Assembly: GCA_018417955.1 (NCBI GenBank)
Contig: JACTVC010000002.1
Location: 1,426,001 to 1,490,000 of the forward strand
Source of the DNA: Laccaria trichodermophora
Taxonomy: Eukaryota; Basidiomycota; Agaricomycetes; Agaricales; Hydnangiaceae
Length of the DNA: 64,000 bases
Direction of reading: 5' to 3'
The translations under genes and the position numbers were made by a program. How positions within the stretch are numbered: the stretch's first letter is position 1; each line of letters starts with the position of its first letter. This document shows, in pieces, positions 24,022 to 35,085 of the stretch. Below the pieces are notes generated by a model. The model searched no databases and had not been told where the DNA came from. It saw only the letters and a list, made by a program, of their open reading frames with translations.

Positions 24022-25621
24022 TCACTTCTTCAAATAAGCAAAGCTGCAAATCAGACTTCTGAAAACTCACGCATCCGTAAACTTGATATGTTCAAACCTG
24101 AAACAGATGATTCCACAGAAGCTGCCTAATTCCTTGTCCGAATTGCCACCATTTTGACGCTGGTGCGTCAGGCTGAGCTGTTGTGAAGCAGCAAATGCCA
24201 ATATCCTGTGATTTTCGTTCCCATCCTAAAGATAATACAAAGCATCAAGCTGCATCAAGTAGGAATGATCGTAAGGAGTCGAGCATGGATGAGCAGGATG
24301 ACGGCGCGGAAGCCATTTGGCTTGCTTTTCGAAATTCCCCGGACATGACATGTGGATACCAAGCTTTGTATCATAACGACCCAAGGGCGATTTTGATGCA
24401 ACGTCACAAATCAGGACAAGTCTCTTGTAGTGCAGGGAGGCAATTCTGCTCGACTCGAAGGACACATCTCGTCACAGTTTCCCTGTTTCAGACAAACCGG
24501 TTGAACTCACTTCCGACTGACACAAGGACTGACATACATATGCTGAAGGCAGCTGACCTACGCTCGTTACCCACAGATCACATAGATAGGCTATAAATGA
24601 TTCCTTTATTGATAGAAAGAACATCATACTAAAGCCAATAATGGCCAGGCATCAATGATGAGGGAAAGATTTCTCGGCAAGGCTATCTGCGTATTTTCTG
24701 ATTGCAGAATACGAGCGAAGGCGTCATGACCAAATTTGACCAACGAACGAGGACTGGAACTTTGTTTTTGAGATGAAGGAGCCAACGCATTTTAGGTTTC
24801 CCCATGGAACAGCAACTGCTTTCAAACTACCCAAGACTCTTTTCTTGGTCGTCCTGTCGATGATGGATAAGAATTTACGTTACGGTATTGGTCACCCTAT
24901 TCAAATAGACCCCTCAAAAAAGTCCTTGCAGCGTTTCTGTGAACCGATGCTTCTCGGACTTGAATGATTCCTAGAATTGGTGTGCTTGGACGAAAAGATG
25001 AATATATGTGCACACACCTTCATGGTTCTCAGGTTCATTCATGTTTCCTAACAGAGGGTCTCGAGAACTACTTCCATTTACGAGGAAAAACATACATGCC
25101 ACATAGATCGAGGGTCGCGACATTTCGGCCAAAATTTCCCGGTCCAATAGAGAATAAATGTGTAGAAGCAAGGTAAAATTTAGCACCAGTAAGGGTACCA
25201 TTGATATCGATCTATCGAAGCCAGAACCTTAGAGAATCTGTGTCGCGCCAACTGGAGGTTCAAAGAAAAATTTCCTGGTCGAAGCATAAAGGAGAGATGA
25301 GTAATTGCAGCGGGGACAGTGCCTGAAGGCGCAAGGGCATCCACGTTTATGGAACGCCACAAAGGCTGAGAGAAGATCAATGGGTGGCGTTCCGTTGGAG
25401 GAGATTTGAACATGAATAATTGCGGTCCGATAATCTTCTTCTGGTTTGAGGCCGAAAGGTCGTTTCGAAGAGGTCCTGACTGGAAATTTTGAAGAAGCCA
25501 TCGGTGAGAGGGTCTGCAACAGAAAATCATTGCAGAAAAGGAAGCCAGCGAGATATGAGATATTCTGCTTTTTGCAAGAAGGGTCAAGACTCAAGATGGT
25601 GAAATGAGGAGTGATGGTCAC
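24022..25621 (-). CDS. probable intron-rich gene, structure and function unresolved
   Basis: Several protein-like segments line up on the minus strand. The C-terminal part is clearest: after an acceptor near 24228 it reads DGNENHRILAFAASQQ, ELGSFCGIICFRFEHIKFTD, then after an intron AFAYLKK and a stop at 24024-24022. Upstream segments include SSKRPFGLKPEEDYRTAIIH near 25460, SGTVPAAITHLSFMLRPGNF near 25310 and GTLTGAKFYLASTHLFSIG near 25180. They fall in different frames, and I could not find one set of GT-AG introns that joins all of them. It may be a normal gene that I failed to assemble, or a decaying one. The outer limits are approximate. I do not recognise a family. Confidence 0.4.
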
Positions 25622-25681
25622 ATCACGGCATGCTTGAGCTGATTAGATTTAAGATTAGATTTCCCACGCAATCTTTGCAGT

Positions 25682-26979
25682 ATGAAGGTCATCGTCACAG
25701 GCAAGTATCCTCAAATCGTTAACCTATCCATCTAACTGTAACGATTATCGTTTTAGGAGCATCAGGCGTGCTTGGTTCCGCAGTCTACGAAGCTTTCAAG
25801 AACTCTGGTGTTGATGTTCTCGGCTTATCGTACTCACGAGCAAGGGAAGGACTTGAGCGACTAGACCTCACCAGAAAAGAGGAAGTTGAGAATGTTTACA
25901 GTCGGTTCAAACCCGATTGTAAGCTCATTGTTTCTTGAGAATCATGAACTAGCTGCAACGCATTGTGATTTGCAGGGGTAATACATTGTGCTGCAGAGAG
26001 GAGACCTGATGTAGCCGAGAAGGTACGTACTCCAGAATCAAATCCAATGCGACAGCGTCCTCACAATGTACGTATGTTCGCACAGGATCCTGAGGGTGCG
26101 CAGCGCGTCTGTCGTCATTTTCCTGCGAATTCGATACACTGCTAATGTAACTCTCTGGGCGTACTAGTTAAACGCAGACGTTCCGGCGTATCTCGCCTCC
26201 CTTTCCAAATCATTGAAATTCAAACTTGTATATATCTCTACAGGTGGGTAGTATGCGTAACCTAACATCACCCACACTATCTTGAAACTAGCTCATTTCA
26301 GATTATGTCTTCGACGGAACGTCTCCGCCGTATACACCTTCTTCTCCTACCAATCCTCTTCAGCTCTACGGCCGAACAAAGAGGGATGGCGAGGTTTCCG
26401 TTTTGGCAGTCGATGGTGCCAGGGTCATCGTTTTGCGGGTCCCAGTTCTGTGGGTGTTGCAAAATGAAATGAGCATGACCAATACTAACGTCGGACAGCT
26501 ATGGCCCTGCGCCCAAGAATTCAGATAGCGCAATAAACATCCTGCTAGACGTCGTTCAAGACCGCTCTGGTAAAAAGTACAATATGGATCATTATGCTAC
26601 CCGCTATCCGACCAATACGGTTGACATCGCCAACTTCCTCGTGCGGCTTACTGGTAAATCCTTCATGTATACCTCGCACTTCTTTCACAATAATTTATCT
26701 ACGTCTGTTTCAGCTCTCAAAACCCCGATCCCACCCATTTTGCACTATTCCAGCGACGAGCCTTTCACCAAGTACGAGATCTGTCTCACGTTCGCGAAGA
26801 TCTTGGGCCTTCCCCACGATCATATCATACCGAACGCGGAGGCACCTTCAGCTGCGGACGCAACGACGCGACCACGGGATTGCCATCTCTACACACGGGA
26901 AACGGAAGATCTTGGAGTCGAGGGTGGCCTTGGACTATCGTTATTCGAAGAATGGTGGACGGAGTATCTCAAGGTGTAA
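25682..26979 (+). CDS. NAD(P)-binding RmlD/MAT2B-like protein
   Basis: Eight exons (25682-25700, 25757-25918, 25976-26022, 26086-26106, 26168-26243, 26302-26449, 26499-26653, 26714-26979) give 297 residues. The Rossmann start MKVIVTGASGVLGSAVYEAF carries the GxxGxxG motif. It is followed by WVIHCAAERRPDVAEKDPEG, LNADVPAYLASLSKSL, LVYISTDYVFDGTSPPYTP and LYGRTKRDGE, the YxxxK of extended SDRs. This matches the RmlD/dTDP-4-dehydrorhamnose reductase family and its eukaryotic relative MAT2B, the regulatory subunit of methionine adenosyltransferase. The first intron has a GC donor (ACAG|gcaagt), the consensus for GC-AG introns. Confidence 0.88.
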
Positions 26980-27354
26980 TTGTAACAAGTCAAAGTATTG
27001 AGATTGTATAGATTTAGAGCAGAGTGATGTGTACTCGAGTTATTTGTCGTTGACAGCGCGAGAGTCGATCTTAAATAAAATAATCAATCTTCATCAAACG
27101 TTGAAGATGGATACAACCTCGCCAGTTGGAGTGCCACATGGATGCACGCCATCATGAAACGACTGTCGGGTTATCTTTCTCCAAAATCATGCAAGATTAT
27201 AATTGATGTTGGATTGCAAGGTTCCTTGTAACCGCTCGCGCAGTGCTCAGAGCGAGCAACATTTCGACCAGCCCACTGTTCCGTTGTCATTGCATGAGAG
27301 TTATTCTTGTTTATATATACACTCGGTTCCGTGGCCATGGAGAATTTCCAGGAG

Positions 27355-28146
27355 TTGGACAAGATCATTCGCTTGAGCGGGGAGCCATGTGGTGGATGCC
27401 TCTGGCACCGGGCGCCGTTTACGTTTTACGAGCCCACCAAACAGTAATAGTCGGATCTGACCTTGGGGTCGAAAGAGCTGCGGTGGCTCACACGTGAAGG
27501 TCTGAGCCTTATTTCCTGCGTGAGTCAAGCGTGGACGTTGGGTAAAAAGAATGCAAGATCGGGAAAAGTAGCCGCAAAACGAGGGCTGCTGATCGAGATT
27601 CCCAAGACGGCGAGCAAGATTTTTCGAAAGGGAATCGACATTATTTCTGATTTCCAAGATGACTTCCGTTCGACAATCCACAGGCCTAGGGAAGACATCT
27701 CTAAGATGACTCAACCACCCCGAGTTCTTCCTCCATCGCATGAAAGGGTTGTGCGGCTGTTAGACATTGACTTTGAAAAAGATTTAATGGTCGAACCACG
27801 TTCTCGTAGAATGTCTGTTGAGCCACCTTGACAGCAGGCGCCTAGCAAGTTTTGGGTTGTCAAGCTTATACTACCCGCTTTTTTGGAATGGTGAGCAGCC
27901 TCGTGAAATGTCTGTTGGGCCTTCACAGCAGGCGCCTAGCAAGTTTTGATTTCCGTTGAGTCGTCAAGCTCGTACCACCCGCGTTATTGAAATGACGAGC
28001 AGCCCGAACAGCCTACAAAATAATCATCCTCGGTTACAGATACAACATCGCCAAGGTAAGAGGTTGAACCAAGTCATTCGCACGAACAGGCTGCCATGCG
28101 GTGGCTGCCTCACCAGTACGGAGCGCCGTCGTCATTTGACGAGTCC
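27355..28146. repeat. pair of diverged direct repeats
   Basis: Copies at 27355-27438 and 28064-28146 share blocks in the same order: ttg.ac..a.gtcattcgc-like, gccatg.ggtgg.tgcctc, gcgccgt and acgag.cc. They differ at roughly a quarter of sites by eye. No flanking gene is shared. Confidence 0.5.
27811..28006 (+). repeat. 97-bp tandem duplication
   Basis: Unit 1 starts at 27811 and unit 2 at 27908. Both contain atgtctgttg, acagcaggcgcctagcaag and gtcaagct..tac.acccgc and end in gagcagcc. The shared middle block is identical. Confidence 0.75.
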
Positions 28147-29423
28147 GCGTATCACTTGCTGATCTTGGGTGGGAAGAGGTACCTCGGGTGCCGGCAGATA
28201 GCTTGTGAAAGTGTGTGTCTGTGTGAATGAAAGTTCAAGGGGAGGCAGGGTCATTCTTGCACTTTGGTTAATAGCGGACAGTGTGGATGGGTTGAGTCGA
28301 GATCACCTAAAAAAGGGGAGGACGGACGGGTAGAAGATAGGTTCGTAGTGAACAGTGAAGGCAGGGTAGCGATTGGGGTTGGGAATTGAAACCCATCATG
28401 AACCTTCAAAGTTTGAGCTTCAACCCCCCTTCTTCCGGAATTCAGTAGAGTATCTGGCCACAACAACAAAGCCACCAATGCCCATCGGCTCCGAGCCAAG
28501 CGTTGCCTTCAGTCCATACACCCATCCTAATTCCGAGGGGACTCATAGCGGAGGACGGTGTCCCACAGGTGATCCGGGATCATTGGATTGTAAAAGCAAC
28601 CCCAACTAGCCTTTCTCCGCTCCGCTGGTGCGTCACGATGACGATCATTATACTCCGAGGAGATCATTCTTCGTATGAGCAGGTGTCTGGTCATGCGGTG
28701 GATGCAGACCAAGCTGGAGGATCACAAGACGGTGGTACGACCTGATCTTGAATTGGAAGAGCTATTTCAAGACTCGAGAGTGACCCGTGAGCGTTTGTCT
28801 CCCTCGTGAGTCGAGGTGACCGGGAGAAGAATGAAAAGATCGAGGTGAAGTTGCTGCGGACATCAAGAGAATAGAGAAAGTTGGAGGATGAACCAACGTT
28901 CGTGAGCGCTGCCTGATTTCCGTCGAGCTTCCGTAAGGATATGAAAGATCTATTCTCTTGAGAAAGAGGACAAAGGGGGCAAATATACCTTTTTAAAGTG
29001 ATTCGAATTCGGTGTATGAAGGGATTGTCGCCAAACTGATTCACAAAGATGTTATCCCCGGATTGACGATTGCGCAACGATTGCGAGTGCAACGCGAGCG
29101 AGGAGAATTCTCGCAATCGATTAGTATCCCCTTTCCCCAGCGGTGCTCTTTCCTCAGTCGGAAATATAGTCTAGAGGAAGGAAACTCAAGTACGATGCGT
29201 CAAAAAAAAAATTGAATTATGAACATACATTACTTTCGTGCCTACGATCTAGAATGAAAGTAGGGAGGTTTCAATGGGGTCGTTGTGGATGGATGATAAG
29301 TGGACTCATGAAATCCTCCACTCCACTTTCGCTTCTACGTCCTTCCTCGCCGCTCATATCTCCAACCACCATCCGAGGTGTTGTTCAAGTTTGTTGTCGC
29401 GTGCACGATCAAGCAGCGATTAT

Positions 29424-29819
29424 TTAATATCGGATGGGAGGTATCGGATCCGCGCGTATCGTTCCCAGATCGACGGACTGGTCGAGGGCGTCGTCAATCT
29501 CGCCTATGAGCACGCTGCATCGAGTGAACATCAACAAAGGGAAGCAGAAGGAAGGAAGGAGAAGAGACGGACATCATGTCGCCCTTTACTAGATAAAGAC
29601 CTAGCGGGATCTCCTCTACGCCTTCGTCCATGCTATATACGCGTTCTTTCGAGTCGGAGAGGACGACGTTTGATTTTTGGTCGAAGCCTGCCAATACGCC
29701 CTGCATGTGATCAGATGGTTGGTCGAGTTTACGGATGAAGATGAACACACTACGATTGCACGCCCATCTTGAAGGATGAGGAGGACGCGGTGGTCGACGT
29801 AGCCCTGCAGGCTAGACAT
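29424..29819 (-). CDS. LSM8: LSM8, U6 snRNA-associated Sm-like protein
   Basis: Three exons (29819-29751, 29700-29573, 29514-29424) encode 95 residues. The Sm1 motif is MSSLQGYVDHRVLLILQDGR then AIVGVLAGFDQKSNVVLSDS; the Sm2 motif reads GLYLVKGDMIVLIGEIDD. The tail DLGTIRADPIPPIRY matches the Lsm8-specific end (family form DLxxIRAEP). Lsm8 makes the Lsm2-8 ring nuclear and U6-specific. It is divergent from the transporter at 30120. Confidence 0.95.
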
Positions 29820-30119
29820 TCGATTTTGGTTGGAGGTGGACGGACGATTGCGATGGGTGGATTGGGTCCGTGCACGTGTCAGGAACAACAAGACACAATG
29901 AAAGGGGCGGCCGATCTTGTTTTCTTTTTTTCAATTCAATTTTGATATATTGTCAGCGCCGGCCAACACACGGGCGGTCCATCAACCAGCATCAACCACA
30001 CTTCCAAGTTGATTGTCACCTTCCTACTCCCACCCACCCACACGCTGTACGTTCCCTACATACCCTGCCGTCATTTCATCAATTAACCTACCCGCTTTTG
30101 TTGGACAGCATTTTCCATC
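29820..30119. promoter_or_regulatory. divergent promoter region of LSM8 and the transporter gene
   Basis: 300 bp between two outward-facing starts. The plus side is rich in C and T (cacccacccacacgctg and similar), common before fungal transcription starts. No specific site is assigned. Confidence 0.45.
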
Positions 30120-31358
30120 ATGGCCACCTCCATGCAAGAAGAGGAAAAGTTCCTTGGAGTCGAGACAAAGTTGCCCTTTGACGACGCCAGCGACGACTCT
30201 TTACCCCTCCCCACCCCCGTCTCAGCGACCCCCAAATCATCCAAACCCAAACTCTCAGCAAGCGCCATCATCCCCATCTGGATCGTCCTCAGCTCCAGCG
30301 TGATCATATACAACAATTACCTGTACAACACCCTCAACTTCAAGTATCCCGTCTTTTTGGTGACGTTCCATTTGGCGTTTGCGGCTGTGGGCACGAGGAT
30401 CTTGCAGAGGACGACGAGGCTTTTGGATGGGGCGAAGGAGGTGAAGATGAGCAAGGATATGTTTGTTCGTTCGATTTTGCCGATTGGGGTGCTCTTTTCT
30501 GGGAGCTTGATTTTGAGCAATACGGCGTATCTTTATTTGAGTGTGTCGTATATTCAGATGCTCAAGGTGCGTGTGGTTTCGGTTGGGGGTTGAGAGGAGA
30601 TGCTGACTGACGAGATGAATGCTAGGCGTTTACACCCGTCGCTATCCTCTTGATTTCGTGGACGTTCCGCATCGCAGAACCGAATAGGAAGCTCGCCGTT
30701 ATTGTGTTTATGATCTCTGCCGGCGTCGCGCTCACCTCGCACGGCGAACTGAGGTTCAACCTTATTGGATTCATAACACAAGCTGCTGCAGTCGCCGTAC
30801 GTTTGCTTCTCCTTTCTTTTGCTTCAATACTGACGATGTTGAATAGTTTGAATCATCTCGCCTGGTGATGATTCAAATTCTGTTACACAACCTCAAGATG
30901 GATCCTTTGGTCTCGTTACACTACTACGCTCCAGTGTGCGCCACCATCACATTATTCTTCCTGCCATTCACAGAAGGCTTGGCACCGTTCTACGCGCTCA
31001 AGGATCTTGGCGCGCTTGTCCTTATCAGCAATGCAGCTGTGGCGTTCCTGCTCAACGTCGCCGCTGTTTTCCTCGTGGGTGTGGGCAGCGGACTTGTCCT
31101 GACGCTTGCGGGGGTGTTCAAGGTGAGTTGAGGCCGAGATCGGATCGATTATGTTGCATTTTCTCACTACGGTCATGCATGATTAGGACATTCTCCTCAT
31201 CACTGGAAGCGTTGTGATTTTCGGATCGCAAGTGACGCCATTACAGGTGTTTGGTATGGTGCCTTTTTTCAAAAATTATGAATGTAACTAATTTTGTGGT
31301 AGGATACTCGATTGCGCTTGGTGGACTTGTGCTGTTCAAGACGTCTGGAGGGAAGTAG
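30120..31358 (+). CDS. triose-phosphate/nucleotide-sugar type transporter (TPT/DMT superfamily)
   Basis: Five exons (30120-30566, 30626-30796, 30847-31122, 31187-31253, 31303-31358) give 338 residues. A cytosolic N-terminus of about 50 residues precedes roughly ten membrane segments. Conserved TPT features are NNYLYNTLNFKYPVFLVTFH, LSVSYIQMLKAFTPVAILL, GELRFNLIGFITQAAAVAFE, SSRLVMIQILLHN, MDPLVSLHYYAPV, LTLAGVFKDILLI and FGYSIALGGLVLFK. These proteins exchange sugar phosphates or nucleotide sugars across Golgi, ER or other membranes. The substrate cannot be read from sequence. Confidence 0.9.
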
Positions 31359-31494
31359 GATCTTAGTTTGCATTCTTTTACCTAGACTCGAGTTGTAATT
31401 GGACTAGATCTATATATAATCTGATAAGATTGTCATACATGTGACATAATGTAGCGGATAAAGTCCCTTCGTCTCATCCGTTAGTTACCCCACG

Positions 31495-33453
31495 ATGAAC
31501 GACTTCCGCCCAAGACTCCCGCTCAATCCGTTCAACGACGGCTACAACCCATGGCGGCTCAACAAGCAATGTTTAGTACTTGACCCGACACCTTATATTG
31601 TCTTGTTCATTGGAGGTCAGTCTGAGTCTCTTTTTTCAATTTCACACAAACTCACCTTGACCCCCCAAGATCCCCTCCAAGCAGACATCCTCCCTCTGCT
31701 TCACTCTCCCCGTCTATCCCACTCTCTTATTCTCATAGCAACACACACACCTCCGTCCTTGCCTCTAATACCCACAGGTCCCTCTGTTTGCATCCTTCGT
31801 CTTGCCCAACCTCTCGCAGTCCACGACTCTGGTGCCCTCCGTCTCGCATCTCTCATCGACCGTGCCCAGCGTATAGCCGCGGCCCATCCAAACTCTAGCT
31901 CGCCACGCCTCATCCAGTTGGCAGAAGACGGCCATAATGGCCCCTTCGCCATTCTAGAACCCTACGTTGCTGCGGAGCATCCATCATCTCATGTCTCATC
32001 CCCCTTCTCCTCGCCCCATGAACCTTCTCCTGCCCCTTCCATCGCTTCAGAAGCTTCTTCCTCACAAGCTTTCTTTCGCTCCCACTCCCCTTCCAAACGC
32101 CGTCATGCCAAGCCCTCGAAAAAAGTCAACATCACCCGTCGTCCATTCGACGCGATCATTAATTGCCTTCCTTCCGGTCTTGCAGAAAAAGCTCTCCTAA
32201 AGCACGCCATCCTCGTCACAACCCTCACCGCTCCCTTTCTCATCACCCCACCCTCCTTTGATGACCACAACAAACGCCATTCCTCCTCCTTTTTCCGCTC
32301 GACACCCGACTTGGAAGCTCACATGCCGACGTCGGCAATGGTGTCAGCTCACATCGTTCACGTACTCCCTCGCGGCTTCTCCCTGACGTCAACGTCAACG
32401 CAAGGTGCCAGTGCCGCCGCTGTCGGATCATCATCCAGTGCAGGGTCTTCACTCCCTAACATCCCATTGCCGCCCAAAAATCCGCTCCGGCAGCCGTATG
32501 CCAAAGAAAAGCAGAACGAGGTAAAGCCGAAATTGGTACAGAGCATCGAGCAATTTTTGTTGGCTTTTGGGTACCCTTTACACTCCATCTCGTCGGCTCC
32601 GGAGGATAGGAAGGGGAAGAAGAAGATTGAGGGTGGGGATGCCCGTCCAGGCATTCGACACGCGACTAGTTTTGGAGACCAGCAGAAGAAGAGGGAGATC
32701 CCAGTGCCGTACCTCGTCGCTGCGGGTATATTGGGATACGTCCTACGTCTCGACGGCGCTGGCACCCAAGCCAGTCTCGGAGAAGCTCTTCTTCTAGGAG
32801 CGTTGGATCCCATTGATGATTTTGGAGGCGGGGGGAAAGCGTGGATTGGGAATGGGGGTGAGGTGGTGGTGGAAGGTGATGATGCTGCGGATGATTCAGA
32901 TGCTCAGGTGGTGTTGACCCTTCCTCCACCTGTACGAACGAAATCGAGCCGACGAAAACCGGAGAGGAGGAGGATGATGTCTGATCATGATAAAGAGGTG
33001 GGGATAGGCGCGAATGGGCTGCCTACGCCCCCGGAAAGTGCGGAAGGCTCGAGTAGGAGCACGAGCATGGAGAGTGGTTTTACGAGCGAGGATGAGGTGG
33101 AGGTGCAGAGGAGGTTGGGTCGTAGCGCTAGTGGAAGACGAGGTAGTGGTGGGGTTAAAGAGAGATGGGCACGAGTCGGACGGCGTTCATCTAAAACACG
33201 ACGGAGCGCCCATGGACAACACGCACAGAACGCGCCATTGCAATTCCAGGGACGTGCATTTGGTCTTGGCCTTCCAGGGGTGCCTGGTCGATCGGGGCAG
33301 GAACGTGAACCTGATGGCGGCGATTCCTCAGAGGCTTTGCATCGACGAAAGCCGTCGTTGAAGAAGCGGAATCCGCTGGGTGCGTTGTTGAATTCGCAGC
33401 GGCTGGGTCATTTGAAGTTTTGGAGTCGGAGGGAGGTGGAGTGTGTTAAATGA
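31495..33453 (+). CDS. hypothetical protein, probably one in-frame intron
   Basis: The reading frame is open from 31495 to 33453 (652 residues). A 54-nt stretch at 31616-31669 has a good donor (gtcagt) and a ccccaag acceptor, keeps the frame and removes a filler segment, so the mature protein is probably 634 residues. The N-terminal third looks folded (CLVLDPTPYIVLFIG, LSHSLILIATHTPPSLPL, RLASLIDRAQRIAA, IINCLPSGLAEKALLKHAIL). The C-terminal half is Ser/Arg/Gly rich and probably disordered. I recognise no domain. GC content is higher than in its neighbours. Confidence 0.7.
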   Translation: MNDFRPRLPLNPFNDGYNPWRLNKQCLVLDPTPYIVLFIGGQSESLFSISHKLTLTPQDPLQADILPLLHSPRLSHSLILIATHTPPSLPLIPTGPSVCILRLAQPLAVHDSGALRLASLIDRAQRIAAAHPNSSSPRLIQLAEDGHNGPFAILEPYVAAEHPSSHVSSPFSSPHEPSPAPSIASEASSSQAFFRSHSPSKRRHAKPSKKVNITRRPFDAIINCLPSGLAEKALLKHAILVTTLTAPFLITPPSFDDHNKRHSSSFFRSTPDLEAHMPTSAMVSAHIVHVLPRGFSLTSTSTQGASAAAVGSSSSAGSSLPNIPLPPKNPLRQPYAKEKQNEVKPKLVQSIEQFLLAFGYPLHSISSAPEDRKGKKKIEGGDARPGIRHATSFGDQQKKREIPVPYLVAAGILGYVLRLDGAGTQASLGEALLLGALDPIDDFGGGGKAWIGNGGEVVVEGDDAADDSDAQVVLTLPPPVRTKSSRRKPERRRMMSDHDKEVGIGANGLPTPPESAEGSSRSTSMESGFTSEDEVEVQRRLGRSASGRRGSGGVKERWARVGRRSSKTRRSAHGQHAQNAPLQFQGRAFGLGLPGVPGRSGQEREPDGGDSSEALHRRKPSLKKRNPLGALLNSQRLGHLKFWSRREVECVK

Positions 33454-35085
33454 AGGCGTCAAGCGGCAAGCCTCGAGGTGGTGGTCTTTTTTTACTTGGC
33501 GCTGCGGACCGAGGATGCGACGATATGAAAAGAACAAATGCCAATCTTTCTCCCTTTTTTTCTTGTCGATTTGCTTTATGCAAAATTGGACGTCGTCGAC
33601 TGCTAATTGCTCTTTGGAACGGTTATACTTCCCCTTGCAAAACGGAACCTTGCATTTGAATCAGGGCGCTTCCTTCGACCTTTTTTATTGGACTCCACTC
33701 TCCAACACTACTCTCTATCGGGCCAACCAACGTTCATCGCTAATTTCCTTTTGGATCTCCAACCTACAACCCAACTGACACTTGACTTTCTAACCACTAT
33801 TGACGCTTTCCCTTTTCCTTCATTTGCAATACTATAGGACACTTTGCTTCGGTTGAATAGGCACACCACTTCGAAGGGTGATTGACAAAAAAAATTGTAT
33901 CTGTAAACTACTCGTTTACTGTACACATACATGTACTTGCCGTTTGGTGTATGTATACCTTGGTATTTTTTTATTACATGGCTGTGGTGCTTGCAGCTTC
34001 CGCCACTTGTGAAGCTGTGAAGTTGCACGTTCGATTGTCGTTGACACAGCTGGCATAGGGAATGGTCTTGGCATCCCCTTTCTGGCAAACATCCGTGGAA
34101 GCCAAGTCTAATTTGAAGAAAGAAGTTATACCTTACGCGTTGCCCTCCGGTCCAGCTGGTAAGAAAGTCGACCAGCTTACCGGGTAGACGATACGTGATT
34201 TGAGGTGTCGTCGGATTTTGAGATGCTAGGTAGCGGTTGGCAATAATGCATTCGATATTTTATGCAAGTATTGGTCTTGGTAGTATGCTGTAGTATGGCG
34301 TGCTTCGCTAGTAAGAATGTCGACTTGTCCTGGCACTAACCCGTTTTGAGAGATCTAGGAGGATGGCGTCAATTTCGAGATGCAAGCAATTCCTTGGGCC
34401 ACTCGACAATCGCGCTCAAGTCTTCTTGGAACCATATGCGCGGAACCAAAGAGCATCTTGAGGACTTTGATACATCCCAGTGGTGCTGGTGCTTTTTGGG
34501 CAAGAGAGGGCTGACCTGGTTCCGCGAGTGCTGATGATAGAAAGGTCGACCGCCAAGAACATCGTCGAATACCTTTACTCTGCGTTCGATTCCTCTTGAT
34601 GATGGGCAGGTCCATGATCATCAGTCCAATAGGCGCGTTCGGCGCTGACAACGGACCTCATTCTCTCGTCGTGAGCCCTCGGGGTGCCATACGGAACCAA
34701 CACACTAGAAAGTCGAGCCCATTCACCAGGACAGTAAGCCGCCAGAGCGAGAGTCACAAAAGCGCGCATGCACATAAAAATACTTGGTGGGACGATATCC
34801 GACGCATGCCAATAGTCCACTGAACATGTAGCCATACCGTTCTTCGCTACAACCACAGTAGTTTAGACCTTGAACCGTAAGAGACCTTGAAAGACTGCGT
34901 ATTGTTGTCCGTGATGGCATGACGGTGACTAAACATCGGACCTAGGTTTCAGCGGCAACGGTGACAACATACACTTTACCGAGAAGTCTCTGCAACCAGA
35001 GTACATATACCTTCGCTGAGGCGTTGAACTCGACTCTACAGAACTTCCCTGATTAAATTTCCGGAGGTGGCGGAGTTTTTACGAT
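33454..35085. other. mostly non-coding region containing one possible small gene
   Basis: T-rich sequence follows the 31495 gene. Apart from the short exon at 33974-34107, ORFs around 34355-34920 on both strands have no domain and no splice structure that I can support. Confidence 0.4.
33974..34107 (-). CDS. 3' exon of a possible small cysteine-containing secreted-type protein
   Basis: After an acceptor (aaattag) at 34108 the frame reads LASTDVCQKGDAKTIPYASC, then VNDNRTCNFTASQVAEAAST and TAM before the stop. Regular Cys spacing and NxT sites suggest an extracellular protein. Upstream exons (roughly 34120-34330) could not be joined with confidence, so only this exon is given. Confidence 0.35.

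Larger units (their letters stand above)
26980..29423. other. 2.4 kb gene-free region with diverged repeats
   Basis: Many short ORFs occur on both strands but none has a domain or splice logic. The region holds two pairs of direct repeats (listed separately) and T/G-rich stretches. It looks like degraded repeat DNA between two housekeeping genes. Confidence 0.5.

Noticed and set aside
25229..25621. Single 130-residue ORF as a complete gene
   Set aside because: Only part of it reads like protein and it has no family; it is treated as a piece of the unresolved minus-strand gene.
34355..34856. ORFs on both strands
   Set aside because: They overlap each other and have no domains or usable introns.
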